Source of the DNA: Candidatus Cloacimonadota bacterium
Lineage (GTDB): Bacteria > Cloacimonadota > Cloacimonadia > JGIOTU-2
Length of the DNA: 9,819 nucleotides
Assembly: GCA_021160355.1 (NCBI GenBank)
Contig: JAGHCS010000242.1
Span: 1 to 9,819, forward strand
Direction of reading: 5' to 3'
Positions within the stretch are counted from its first letter, which is position 1; every line of letters begins with the position of its first letter. Of the stretch, positions 1 through 7,858 are shown piece after piece. Under the pieces are notes generated by a model, which did not search any database, had not been told where the DNA came from, and worked only from the letters and a program-made list of their open reading frames with translations. Position numbers and translations under genes: made by a program.

Positions 1-606
1 AGAAACATGGGAAAAAGACCCTTTGAAACCGTTAAAAATTTTATCAAAACAAAAAATAAAAATGTTAGACATCAAGGTTAGTCTTACGCCTGAAATAAAG
101 GTCAGAATATCAATGTCTTGTTCTGTATACAGATGAGGATTATCATAACTTTGAACTGCTAAAGCATCAATAACTTTTCCATCAGATTTAAGAAGAATAC
201 CAGCTCATATTTCGGAGCGCGAGCCAATAATCTCAATTTTACCTATTTGTGCCAGTTCATCCTGTGTTTTTTTCGTGGCAAAAAGAGGTTTCCCGGATTT
301 CATCACATAAGAAGTGAGAGTTTTACCCGCAGGAAAAGTCTCAGAGTTATCCTTTTCGTCTACATCAAATGGCAGAGAGATCGTATCACTCTTCTCGTTA
401 TATAGTACCACATAAAAATTCTTAGTATCAATTACTTCACCAAGATATTCTCTGATTTTCCAATATAATTCCTTGATATTATCAACACTGTTCACTGCAT
501 GAGATATTTTGTGCAATACATTTTGGATTTTCTCTGCTTGCTTGCTTTTTGTGATCTCGCGTATATCAAATACAATGCTTTCATTCTTTGTAAAATATAA
601 CTTGAA
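1..606 (-). pseudogene. Decayed PAS-tail/GAF sensor (histidine kinase-type) fragment
   Basis: Reading leftward from the TAA at 607-609, one frame gives the tail of a PAS domain (FDIREITKSKQAEK), a short linker helix, and then a clear GAF domain (IREYLGEVIDTKNFYVVLY, then FPAGKTLTSYVMKSGKPL, then GSRSEI). The frame is cut by TGA at 205-207 and resumes with AGILLKSDGKVIDALAVQSY and YTEQDIDILTFISG. In related GAF domains the interrupted position is usually Trp (SEIWLGVPLK), so TGG to TGA is the simplest explanation. Beyond about position 95 the expected ending (I-A-x-A-I-E-R type) is lost. No in-frame ATG or ribosome binding site lies near the left end of the PAS remnant, and no kinase core is visible. 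In intact homologues this cassette senses a ligand and precedes a histidine kinase or diguanylate cyclase domain. I read this piece as a relic broken at both ends. A sequencing error or a real continuation left of the window cannot be excluded. Confidence 0.7.
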
Positions 607-609
607 TTA

Positions 610-804
610 TTATTGTTCTTCTAAATTATCTTCTTCGGATAATTCAACTTCGTCCTCTTCATGGAAGTCATCTACGTGATCAACTTTATATTTAATAACA
701 TGCTCCTTGAGAAATTTAGCCACCAGCTTGATGACAAAGAAAATAAGAATAAAAATGGATAAATTCTTCCAAAATTTTGTTTTAGTCTTTTTTTTATCTT
801 TCAT
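610..804 (-). CDS. Small single-pass membrane protein with acidic tail (unknown function)
   Basis: This is a 64-residue protein whose function I do not recognise. It has a strongly basic N-terminus (KDKKKTKTK, residues 2-10), one hydrophobic helix at about residues 12-31, a mixed linker, and a very acidic C-terminus (about residues 42-64, mostly Glu and Asp). The positive-inside rule places the basic N-terminus in the cytoplasm. The Lys residues after the helix (KFLKEHVIKYK) weaken that prediction. A good ribosome binding site (GGGAGA at 809-814) lies 4 nt before the ATG, which supports real translation. It ends in tandem TAA codons (610-612 and 607-609). It lies 92 nt downstream of the TPR gene on the same strand and may share its transcript. 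Two TATAAT hexamers in that gap (829-834 and 839-844, minus strand) have no matching -35 box. Confidence 0.65.
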   Translation of the reverse strand: MKDKKKTKTKFWKNLSIFILIFFVIKLVAKFLKEHVIKYKVDHVDDFHEEDEVELSEEDNLEEQ

Positions 805-896
805 GAGTTCTCCCGAATAAAAATGAATATTATAGTTTATTATACTATGATGGTGTATTTAGTGCTGTGAAATATATTCTTTGTCCAGAAATAAGT

Positions 897-2675
897 TTAG
901 GAATTCAATTTTTTTATTCTTAAACGAATATCGGGAGCAAAAGTTCCTTGAGGGAACTCGAGTAGATAGTCAGTATAATATACAAGAGCATCATCATTGA
1001 GATCAAGCTGATTCAAGGCATTTGCAGTCATATAATATACATATTCTCTGTAGGTGTTGTCTTCTTGCTTTAGTAGTTTTTGATAATGCTCAATTGCTAG
1101 GGCATACTCTCCCCATTTATAAAAATGATCCGCAATCTGCAGCGTTAAGTAAGCAAAAGATGCCGAATCTTGAAGTTCTGCAGATAATTGAACAAAGTCT
1201 TCGCTCAATGATACATTGTTATTAAAATACATATCTCTAAGGAATGAAAGAGCAGCTTTTTTTACTGAATCATCCACCTTTTTAAGATTGAGTTCATTTT
1301 GCATTGTTCTGTACATTGTTGCCACATCATTTACATATGCTGATTCATAATCATGAGTAAAAAATTCTAACGAAAGAGTATCTGCGAGAGAGAAATCTCC
1401 CTTAAGGATCTCTGTTTCGATGAGTTTCACTTGTGCTCTTTGTTTCACATCTGTTTTAAATTTCCGATTTTCAATGATATCGGTTAATATGTTCTCGCTC
1501 TTCAGATAGTCACCTTGCTGTAAGAAGCACTGTGACAGCAGGATGGATAATTCTGCCTTGTCCGACAAAGCGCTTGCAAAATCAAGAGCATTTTCCAGAT
1601 ATTTCTGCGATTGCACTGGATTTTTATAATCAAATAGTTCTATATATGCAAGATTTCTATATGCGTTAAAAATAAGTATTTGAGGTAGTGACGCTTTTGT
1701 ATTCTGGTAATGATCAATGACTTTATTGTAATACCAATACGCCTTTGCATTATCTGTCAATGCATAATACAACTCCCCTATTTTAATTTCAAGATACAAT
1801 ATTGTCTGCGTATCCTCAGTGACTTTGAGCACTTCAGATAGGCATTGAATAGCGAGCTTGTACAGACTTTGTTTTTCTGCAAGTGTTGCAAGTTTGATCA
1901 GTGCGTCATTACCAAGAGTTTTGTAAATTTCAAATGCGTGCTGATACTGACCCGATAAAATATAAAATTCACCTATGAGTTCCTGCAATTCGACAACAGG
2001 TTCTTGCTCGAACCGATCTTCCAGTACTGAGATTATCTCTTCATACGAAAGATCAAGCTTTTCCAGTCGATAACGAACGTTTTTATAGGTTCTCTCATCT
2101 AAAGTATTCAAATACTCATCCAGCGCATCGTATGATCTTTGCTGCAACTGATAGACAGCAGCTAATTCCTGGGCAAATACAATCGAATTCTTTGATTCCT
2201 TTCGTGCTCTCAAATACAGTTCAACAGCATCATCATAAAGATGATACCTTTGATATACCTGAGCGATCTGCCTGAGTGTCGAAATATTAACCTTTGCTTT
2301 CTTGAGCAGAATATCTACATATTTCTTTGCTTCATCAAGCTGATTTTTCTTAATAAGCAACTCAATTTTCGTGATCTCATAATAATTACTCGTAAGATAA
2401 TCCTTCTCATCTTCAAGAAATTTCTCAAGTGAATCAAGCTGATTCGTTCTCAAGAATAAGTATATTAACCTGCTTATTACCTGCCTGTTATGGGGAAAAT
2501 TCTCAAGTAATTGTTTATATGCATTCTCGGCATCAAAACTCTTTCCCTGCTGCTCAAGATTCAATGCTGCACGTAGTTTCACCTGGAGAATTGCTTGATC
2601 GTCAACTGCATGTAATGTTGATGAAAACAATACTATAAAAACAGCGATTATGGCAATAAAATTAGTTGTTCTCAT
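897..2675 (-). CDS. Exported tetratricopeptide-repeat (TPR) protein
   Basis: This is a 592-residue protein with a typical Sec signal peptide: a short basic start, a hydrophobic core at about residues 6-21, and likely cleavage after LHA at residue 23. The rest is almost entirely antiparallel helices with TPR-like spacing. Examples are DAENAYKQLLENFP near residue 50, DDAVELYLRARKES near residue 150, and a final pair near the C-terminus (ALAIEHYQKLLKQE and DDALVYYTDYLLEFPQGTFA) that resembles the YbgF/BamD style of TPR. No enzymatic motif is visible, so it is probably a periplasmic or surface scaffold. Its ATG overlaps the last 14 nt of the DUF4175-like gene, and no strong ribosome binding site precedes it, so the two genes are probably translationally coupled and their products act together. 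TPR degeneracy makes the exact number of repeats uncertain. Confidence 0.85.
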   Translation of the reverse strand: MRTTNFIAIIAVFIVLFSSTLHAVDDQAILQVKLRAALNLEQQGKSFDAENAYKQLLENFPHNRQVISRLIYLFLRTNQLDSLEKFLEDEKDYLTSNYYEITKIELLIKKNQLDEAKKYVDILLKKAKVNISTLRQIAQVYQRYHLYDDAVELYLRARKESKNSIVFAQELAAVYQLQQRSYDALDEYLNTLDERTYKNVRYRLEKLDLSYEEIISVLEDRFEQEPVVELQELIGEFYILSGQYQHAFEIYKTLGNDALIKLATLAEKQSLYKLAIQCLSEVLKVTEDTQTILYLEIKIGELYYALTDNAKAYWYYNKVIDHYQNTKASLPQILIFNAYRNLAYIELFDYKNPVQSQKYLENALDFASALSDKAELSILLSQCFLQQGDYLKSENILTDIIENRKFKTDVKQRAQVKLIETEILKGDFSLADTLSLEFFTHDYESAYVNDVATMYRTMQNELNLKKVDDSVKKAALSFLRDMYFNNNVSLSEDFVQLSAELQDSASFAYLTLQIADHFYKWGEYALAIEHYQKLLKQEDNTYREYVYYMTANALNQLDLNDDALVYYTDYLLEFPQGTFAPDIRLRIKKLNS

Positions 2676-5600
2676 GCTGGATTTTCTCTAGATATTCTTT
2701 AATCAAGCGGTGGTATTCTTCAGGATAATTTTCATTAATGTACTTCAAAATATCTCTTACTTCCATGTTTGTTGTATCGATAATAAGATTATCCGGCACA
2801 TCCCACTGCTGTTCACCCGGGGTTTCGGATTCTCTTTTCTTGCTGTAATCCCGCTCGTGTATCGAACGCTGAGCATCAAGCATGCGAGATAGGATCTTGT
2901 TCTGCTGTTGTATAACCCGCTCATCAATAATGCCCTGCTGTAGTTTTTCTACCACTTCTTTGAGATCCCCCTTCAAACCTTCCATGTTGCCAAGGAGTTT
3001 TTCCGCATCAGGATAATCCCGCAGCATTCTTTCAAAATTCTCTTTTATCTGCTGCTCATTTCCTGCAATCCTCTCTATCATTTCTCGTTGTTGTGGGGTC
3101 ATTCCCATGCCCTGCTGCTGTTGGCTCAGCATCTGTTCGAGCATTGCCTGTGCAAGCATATTTATTGACTGCTGCCCCTGTGACATCTGTTGAAGCTGTT
3201 GCAAAAGCTGTTGCATACTTCCGCCGGAGCCCTGTGGTTGCTTGCTTTTTGAAAGAAGGAGATCAATTATCATCAGATTCATTGCGCGGAAAATTTCTTC
3301 TTTATCTTTCTGAATATTGTAATGGCTGTTCTCAGCAATCTTCTCGAACATGCCCTCAAACCGGTTGAGCACGATCGCAGAATGTGGGAAAAATTTCGGA
3401 TCCATCATTAAGATTATCATGGGATCGCTGACAAGGGTGTTCACAGAATTTTTTATTCCTTCATACATGCTTATTTCTTCATCGAGAATATCATATGCAT
3501 TATACGTTTTATCAAGGAAACGCTCTTGTTTTTTAGAGAAGAAAAGCATCTCATTAAGAGTCTTTTTGAGCAATTTTTGGAATTCCGTCATGAGAGAAGC
3601 CTGCATCTTCATCTGTGCCATGTATATTGAATTTCTAAGTTCTGAGAGCCCAACGAGTATTTCGGGTTGTTTCTTTTTCACCTGCTTATCGTCGAGATTA
3701 AGCTGTTGTGCGGCAGCTTGCATTGTTTCGCCCAATTTACTCTGAGTTGCTTGCTGGAGTCCTTTTTCAAGCTCGTTCGCTGCATTTTTTTCTTTATTTT
3801 CAGCAAGCTCTTTTGCGAGTTCTGCCAAATCCTTCTTTAGAGATTCATATTTTTCTTTAATATCCGACTGTGACTGTCCGAGATCGTTTAGTTGCTGGTT
3901 TTTCTCAATACGTTCTGAGGTTTGCTCATTAAGTTGATTCTGTAGCTTCTCCAGCTCTTCCGCCTGTTGCAGAGCTTTTTGAAGTTTTTGTTCGAGCTGA
4001 ATACTTTTCAGCAAATCTAAAGTCTGTTGTAGTTTTTTGTTGAATTCCTCTTGAGAGAATTGGAAATTATTGAGTGCGTTTTTCATCTGCTCAGGAGAGA
4101 TATTCTCCATCTGCTTTTGCAGCTCTTTCATTGCTTCTTCAAGCTCAGGAGATGAAATCTCATTCATGAGTTCATGGATTTGTCTCAACTTCTCCAATGT
4201 TTCCTGCGCAACTGCTTTATTTTTCTCGAGCTCATCTACGAATTTCTCATATTCCTTTGCTGTCTCTTCTGCTTTCTTAGCAAGTTCCTTTTGCTTTTTA
4301 AGAACTTCTTTTAAATCCTCTTTCTGCTGCCAGTCCATTTCTTCATTTTTGAGATATTTTCTTCTCAATTCATCGAATTTTTCTTTATTTTTCCGGGACT
4401 CTTCCAATGATTCTCTCATCTCATCCATATTGCCGGTCTGCTGTTTCTGAATTTCTTCATACAGCTCTTCGATCGAAGGAAATTTTAGCAGGTAAATCTT
4501 TGAGTTGGATGTATGCGCTTCCGGAATAGTGCAGTTATCAGATACTTTCAAATAATAGAAGATCACATCCCCTGGGAGGAGGTTCTGATCAGAAACATCA
4601 AAATTGTAACTCGCAGCGAGTGTGGTAATTCCGGTTGTATCAAACACAGTTTTTGATAGATACTCTCCATCATTTTTCTTATAGAGTATTTCAATTTTCT
4701 GTACCCCAAAATCATCGTATGTCGTAAAATCTATCTGTTCCTGCATGTTTTGAGCAAGTATCTTGTCTCGGGCAGGCAACATGATCTGTATTTTTGGCGG
4801 AAGATCTTCTTCTGCAAATATAGTCCGCTCAACAATGTTGTTAGTATTGCCGAGAATATCTTTGAGATAAAAATGATAGCTTCCGCTTTTTTCAATCAGA
4901 AACTGTGTTCTGAAAGTAAACTTTCCTATCCTTTCAAGCTCCTTTGTAGTGCCATCAGAAAAGACGATCCTGTATTCGGTGAGTTCGTTATTTACAATGA
5001 GAACTTCTGTTATTTTCGCACCTCTTATGGCAAGAATCTTACCTGAAATATCATTTTCAGTCCGATTTTTCAATTGTGTATATTGTGGATAAAAATAGCT
5101 GATCTGCAAATCCTTAATAAGAGGTTTTTCCAGCACTTGAACAGTGAACGTGTCAGTATGAGCATATTCGTTCGAGAGAACATAATGAAGGCTGTCAGTA
5201 ACATTATAAAAAGTATAAGTAGATGAAGTCAGATTCACAGTTTTCCGGCGTTTCTGCTGCTCTATGTAAATATTGTAGGATAATTCGGGATAGTAATTTC
5301 CTATCCTGATCGGAAGATTACTTCCTTTAAGAATTTTTGTATTTCCTGGAGATACTTCTATGAATGAATCATAGTGTGGAGCAAATCCCGCAGGATGAAG
5401 GATCATTTTTACGGACGTAGTCAACAGGACAGGATTTATAAGCAGCACGAGGATACATGCAATGAATGCAAAAGAGATGTAATGAAAACTTTTCTTGATG
5501 GTCGCTGCAGGAAATATCTTTGAAAATTTCAGTTCGGATGCTCTCTTGTTGGCATCACTCATTGCTTTTTCAAGTATTTCCTTGGAATAAAAAGACAGAT

Positions 5601-5937
5601 TCGAACTTTTCTCGAATTCATAAGCAGAAAGGATGATCTCATTCTGTTTCGGGTCATGCTCCGAGACGATGTGAGCTATTTTCTTGATAGATGGGATTGT
5701 GAAGAGAAATCTTATTATGAACAGAGCTATAACAATTCCCGCAAAAAACTTAGCTATCACAGACCATGATCTAAGGGCATCATAGAATTCAAAGGATGTG
5801 GTCAGATGATACGTGAAAAACGAAAACACCAGGAAGGATAACAAGAGGATTGTAATCAGGTATAGAGTATTCTCAAGCAGCGATTTGAGAGCTTGTTTAT
5901 TTCTAAATGAGATTAAAACTTTTTTATATTGATCCAT
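2662..5937 (-). CDS. DUF4175-like large membrane protein with periplasmic beta region, coiled coil and Gln-rich segment
   Basis: I chose the ATG at 5937 (MDQYKKVLIS, 1091 residues). The longer reading from 5979 would begin inside the tRNA gene. Two transmembrane helices (about residues 22-43 and 58-79) and a third (about 150-175) match the three-helix N-terminal layout of DUF4175-type proteins. A beta-rich, probably periplasmic region follows (about 180-485), containing Ig-like stretches such as SFIEVSPGNTKILKGSNLPI. Next come a long, highly charged coiled coil (about 486-745, rich in Lys, Glu and Gln), a Gln/Met-rich low-complexity stretch (about 900-950: MQQLLQQLQQMSQGQQ), and a C-terminal segment with a conserved-looking NYPEEYHRLIKEYLEKI motif. 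Function is unknown. In related phyla such proteins occur near TPR proteins and VWA/MoxR (Bat) genes, which suggests an envelope-integrity or assembly role. It is coupled to the downstream TPR gene. No ribosome binding site is evident before the start. Confidence 0.8.
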   Translation of the reverse strand: MDQYKKVLISFRNKQALKSLLENTLYLITILLLSFLVFSFFTYHLTTSFEFYDALRSWSVIAKFFAGIVIALFIIRFLFTIPSIKKIAHIVSEHDPKQNEIILSAYEFEKSSNLSFYSKEILEKAMSDANKRASELKFSKIFPAATIKKSFHYISFAFIACILVLLINPVLLTTSVKMILHPAGFAPHYDSFIEVSPGNTKILKGSNLPIRIGNYYPELSYNIYIEQQKRRKTVNLTSSTYTFYNVTDSLHYVLSNEYAHTDTFTVQVLEKPLIKDLQISYFYPQYTQLKNRTENDISGKILAIRGAKITEVLIVNNELTEYRIVFSDGTTKELERIGKFTFRTQFLIEKSGSYHFYLKDILGNTNNIVERTIFAEEDLPPKIQIMLPARDKILAQNMQEQIDFTTYDDFGVQKIEILYKKNDGEYLSKTVFDTTGITTLAASYNFDVSDQNLLPGDVIFYYLKVSDNCTIPEAHTSNSKIYLLKFPSIEELYEEIQKQQTGNMDEMRESLEESRKNKEKFDELRRKYLKNEEMDWQQKEDLKEVLKKQKELAKKAEETAKEYEKFVDELEKNKAVAQETLEKLRQIHELMNEISSPELEEAMKELQKQMENISPEQMKNALNNFQFSQEEFNKKLQQTLDLLKSIQLEQKLQKALQQAEELEKLQNQLNEQTSERIEKNQQLNDLGQSQSDIKEKYESLKKDLAELAKELAENKEKNAANELEKGLQQATQSKLGETMQAAAQQLNLDDKQVKKKQPEILVGLSELRNSIYMAQMKMQASLMTEFQKLLKKTLNEMLFFSKKQERFLDKTYNAYDILDEEISMYEGIKNSVNTLVSDPMIILMMDPKFFPHSAIVLNRFEGMFEKIAENSHYNIQKDKEEIFRAMNLMIIDLLLSKSKQPQGSGGSMQQLLQQLQQMSQGQQSINMLAQAMLEQMLSQQQQGMGMTPQQREMIERIAGNEQQIKENFERMLRDYPDAEKLLGNMEGLKGDLKEVVEKLQQGIIDERVIQQQNKILSRMLDAQRSIHERDYSKKRESETPGEQQWDVPDNLIIDTTNMEVRDILKYINENYPEEYHRLIKEYLEKIQHENN

Positions 5938-5951
5938 TGATAATTTAAATA

Positions 5952-6027
5952 TGGAGCCACCAGCGGGATTTGAACCCACGACCTACTGATTACGAATCAG
6001 TTGCTCTGCCAACTGAGCTATGGTGGC
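5952..6027 (-). tRNA. tRNA-Thr (anticodon CGT)
   Basis: A complete 76-nt cloverleaf is encoded on the minus strand. The acceptor arms GCCACCA and TGGTGGC pair over 7 bp. The D-arm is GCTC/GAGC. The anticodon stem ACTGA/TCAGT encloses the loop TTCGTAA, giving anticodon CGT, which reads ACG (Thr). The T-arm is GTGGG/CCCGC with loop TTCAAAT. The discriminator base is T, and the 3' CCA is encoded in the gene (5952-5954). Only 14 nt separate the CCA from the start codon of the DUF4175-like gene, so tRNA 3' processing would also create the 5' end of that mRNA if they share a transcript. Confidence 0.96.
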
Positions 6028-6069
6028 TGATTATCAGGTAATTAACATCCTATACGTAAAGTAAGAGAA

Positions 6070-6096
6070 AAGCAAAGTGCCGGGTGAGGTTGTCAA
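6070..6096 (-). promoter_or_regulatory. Candidate promoter for tRNA-Thr and the DUF4175/TPR operon
   Basis: A perfect TTGACA (6091-6096, minus strand) is followed after 15 nt by TTGCTT (6070-6075). No TATAAT occurs at the usual 17-nt distance. A TATAGG at 6049-6054 is a rival -10, but it lies too far from the TTGACA (36 nt) and would need another -35. The box lies in the 117-nt gap between the selD stop and the tRNA, where a promoter would be expected. The spacing and sequence of the second element resemble those at the other TTGACA boxes of this window. Confidence 0.35.
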
Positions 6097-6144
6097 GTTT
6101 TGGGGATAATTGAATATGAAAACGATCTATAGTATATTATGAGA

Positions 6145-7191
6145 TTAAAAGATGATTATTTTTTTCCCCACGCCTTTACGAACTCTCCCAATTTCAACAC
6201 ACCATTCGAGACCAGCTTTTCTTAATAATTCAAGCAATTTTTCGGCTTTCTCTTCTGGTACTGCAATGAGTAGTCCGCCGGAAGTTTGGGCATCGAATAA
6301 AAGCAATTTCTCTCCTTCAGATAATGAAGTGTTTTTGAACTCAACAAATTGTGAATAGTACTTCATATTGCGTTTAGAGCCACCTGGAAAAATTCCCAAT
6401 TCTGCTAAAGCATGTGCTTCTCCAATGATCGGTATCGCTTGGTGGTCTATCTCAAAAGCAACTCCATCATGAGTCATTTCATACAAATGCCCGAGTAGTC
6501 CGAAACCGGTCACATCGGTCATAGCATGTGCGCCAATCTTAACTGCAATTTCCGAAGCGGTTTTATTCAGAAAGGTCATGTGGAAGATTGCTTTCTCAAT
6601 TGCTTTCTGAGGAGCTTTTCCCGCTTTTAATGCTGTTGTGATCACTCCCATTCCAAGAGGTTTTGTAAGAATTAATCTGTCGCTCGGTTGCGTCGTATTA
6701 TTCCGAATATATTTCGCAGGATGTACAAGCCCGGTCACAGAAAGTCCATATTTCATCTCAATGTCTTCGATCGTATGACCGCCCAGTACAATGCCACCGG
6801 CTTCCTGTATCTTATCCAATCCCCCACGAAGAATATCATTGAGCATTTCCTGGGTGACGCTGCACGAGTCATACATTACGAGATTCAGCACAGTTTGAAC
6901 AAGGGCACCCATTGCAAAGATATCACTCAAACTATTAGCTGCTGCTATCTGCCCGAATGTATAGGGATCATCAACAACCGGCGTAATAAAATCAACAGTC
7001 TGAACAATCGCCATATCATCAGAAACTTGATACACTCCTGCATCGTCATTCTCTTCGAAATTTACCAGAGTACGCGCATTTTTTTGCCACTCGATCCCGT
7101 GCATAATCTTGCTCAAGTCCGCCGGACTTACTTTACCAGCTCAGCCGGCTGCCTGAACGTGATGTGTAAGTTTAAAGTCTTTGAGTTTCAT
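6145..7191 (-). CDS. selD: Selenophosphate synthetase (selenide, water dikinase), selenocysteine-containing
   Basis: SelD makes selenophosphate from selenide and ATP, the selenium donor for selenocysteine and selenouridine. Translation from the ATG at 7189-7191 gives 348 residues with an in-frame TGA as codon 17 (7141-7143). The context is QAAG-U-AGKVSPADL, which aligns with HGAGCGCKISP of E. coli SelD, where Cys17 and Lys20 are catalytic. Lys20 is retained here. Further family motifs are ENDDAGVYQV (metal/ATP-binding), VDFITPVVDDPYTFGQIAAA, SLSDIFAMGA, GGHTIED, TKPLGMGVITTALKAG, MTDVTGFGLLGH and FDAQTSGGLL. A start at the TTG at 7116 would drop the active-site loop and is rejected. No strong ribosome binding site precedes the ATG. 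The upstream gene ends 35 nt away, so the two are probably co-transcribed. SelA, SelB and tRNA-Sec must be encoded elsewhere. Confidence 0.96.
7115..7143 (-). promoter_or_regulatory. Bacterial SECIS element with selenocysteine UGA codon
   Basis: The UGA is at 7141-7143. A perfect 6-bp stem (AAGUCC at 7124-7129 with GGACUU at 7115-7120) encloses the 3-nt loop GGC (7121-7123), with 17 nt between the UGA and the loop. Bacterial SECIS elements lie directly downstream of the UGA inside the coding sequence, with an apical loop about 16-37 nt away and a G among its first two bases. All three conditions are met. Flanking GCU and AGC could add a lower stem. SelB bound to this hairpin would deliver Sec-tRNA to the ribosome. 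Confidence 0.85.
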
Positions 7192-7226
7192 TGTTGAATT
7201 TCTATTTTTATTTTAGATCACATATC

Positions 7227-7769
7227 TTATCTTTTTTCAAACCACGGTCCTTCATCGAGTACCTGAAGGAAATAGTCTCTATCTCCTTGATCTTGTATCA
7301 GTTCACCTGCACCTTTTGCAAGATCATAATACTCTTCCCATCTGTCATCATCATTGAGTGCGAGAGCACGGGCATATTCCTCATAGGCAAAGGCGAGGTC
7401 AAAATCATCAAAGCCGAATTTCTCGGTAATATTCAGACAGTTCTGTGCATGGTGAAGAGCAGGTTCTTTCCTGCCCAGTATTGTGTACACATGTGCTACC
7501 ATCCATTCTCCGCGTTGCATATTTATCGGTGCGCCTACGATCGACCAGTGCAAAAGAGATGCATGTGCAAGATTGAGCATGACCTCATTTTCTTCATAGA
7601 CCCTTTCAGGCATATCAAGAAAATCCCAAGTCTTGTTAAAGAAATCTATTGCAAATATTTCATGTGCTTGTTCAAGCGTAAATTTTTGAGGTTGTTCTTC
7701 CGCAGGTTCGTCAGCGAGAAGAGTATATGTGCAAAGAAAAATAAAGCAAAGTACTAATATTTTTTTCAT
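7227..7769 (-). CDS. Exported helical protein of an uncharacterised conserved family
   Basis: This is a 180-residue protein with a signal peptide (MKK, hydrophobic core at about residues 4-18, likely cleavage after LLA at residue 19) and an acidic mature start (DEPAEEQ). The mature part carries motifs I recall from a conserved, usually cytosolic bacterial family of unknown function: FFNKTWDFLD (43-52), LAHASLLHW (67-75), RGEW (86-89), VYTILGR (94-100), EPALHHAQNCL (102-112) and DFDLAFAYEEYARA (122-135). The helix pairs look TPR-like. No catalytic residues are assigned to the family, though the conserved His, Trp and Asp residues are notable. A clear ribosome binding site (AGGAG) lies 5 nt before the ATG. 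The gene heads the minus-strand unit that includes selD, 35 nt downstream. Lipoprotein modification is unlikely because there is no lipobox. Confidence 0.8.
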   Translation of the reverse strand: MKKILVLCFIFLCTYTLLADEPAEEQPQKFTLEQAHEIFAIDFFNKTWDFLDMPERVYEENEVMLNLAHASLLHWSIVGAPINMQRGEWMVAHVYTILGRKEPALHHAQNCLNITEKFGFDDFDLAFAYEEYARALALNDDDRWEEYYDLAKGAGELIQDQGDRDYFLQVLDEGPWFEKR

Positions 7770-7797
7770 TGTATCTCCTATCTTTGTACTGGATATA

Positions 7798-7824
7798 TTC
7801 CAAATAGCGACTCGATCCTGTCAA
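7798..7824 (-). promoter_or_regulatory. Candidate promoter for the exported-protein/selD unit
   Basis: TTGACA (7819-7824, minus strand) lies 49 nt upstream of the ATG at 7769. It is followed after 15 nt by TTGGAA (7798-7803) and slightly later by TATATC. No TATAAT occurs at 17 nt. The position in the divergent intergenic region supports a promoter. The exact -10 is uncertain. Confidence 0.4.
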
Positions 7825-7858
7825 TTTATGATGTATAATAAAAAAATCTCGCTTATAA

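Noticed and set aside
150..207. Selenocysteine at the UGA of the GAF fragment
   Set aside because: The 50 nt after this UGA show no stable hairpin at the right distance, homologues have Trp at this site, and the fragment is broken elsewhere. The shared TGA-GCT-GGT context with selD looks coincidental.
3080..3235. The CAG/CTG-like tandem pattern as a DNA repeat array or unstable microsatellite
   Set aside because: It encodes the Gln/Met-rich segment with mixed codons and irregular periodicity. There is no true tandem array at DNA level.
3093..4450. Plus-strand open frames opposite the DUF4175-like gene (3093-3368, 3350-3745, 4070-4450)
   Set aside because: They are Ser/Phe/Cys-rich mirror images of the Lys/Glu/Gln-rich coiled-coil codons, lack ribosome binding sites and have no protein-like motifs.
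5938..5979. A 14-residue N-terminal extension of the DUF4175-like protein starting at 5979
   Set aside because: It lies inside or just after the tRNA-Thr gene (5952-6027), so the extension is antisense-free tRNA sequence read as protein. The ATG at 5937 is the first start after the tRNA.
6688..7757. Plus-strand open frames opposite selD and the exported protein (6688-7197, 7191-7757)
   Set aside because: They lie antisense to two genes with clear family motifs. Their translations have biased, non-domain composition and no upstream ribosome binding site.
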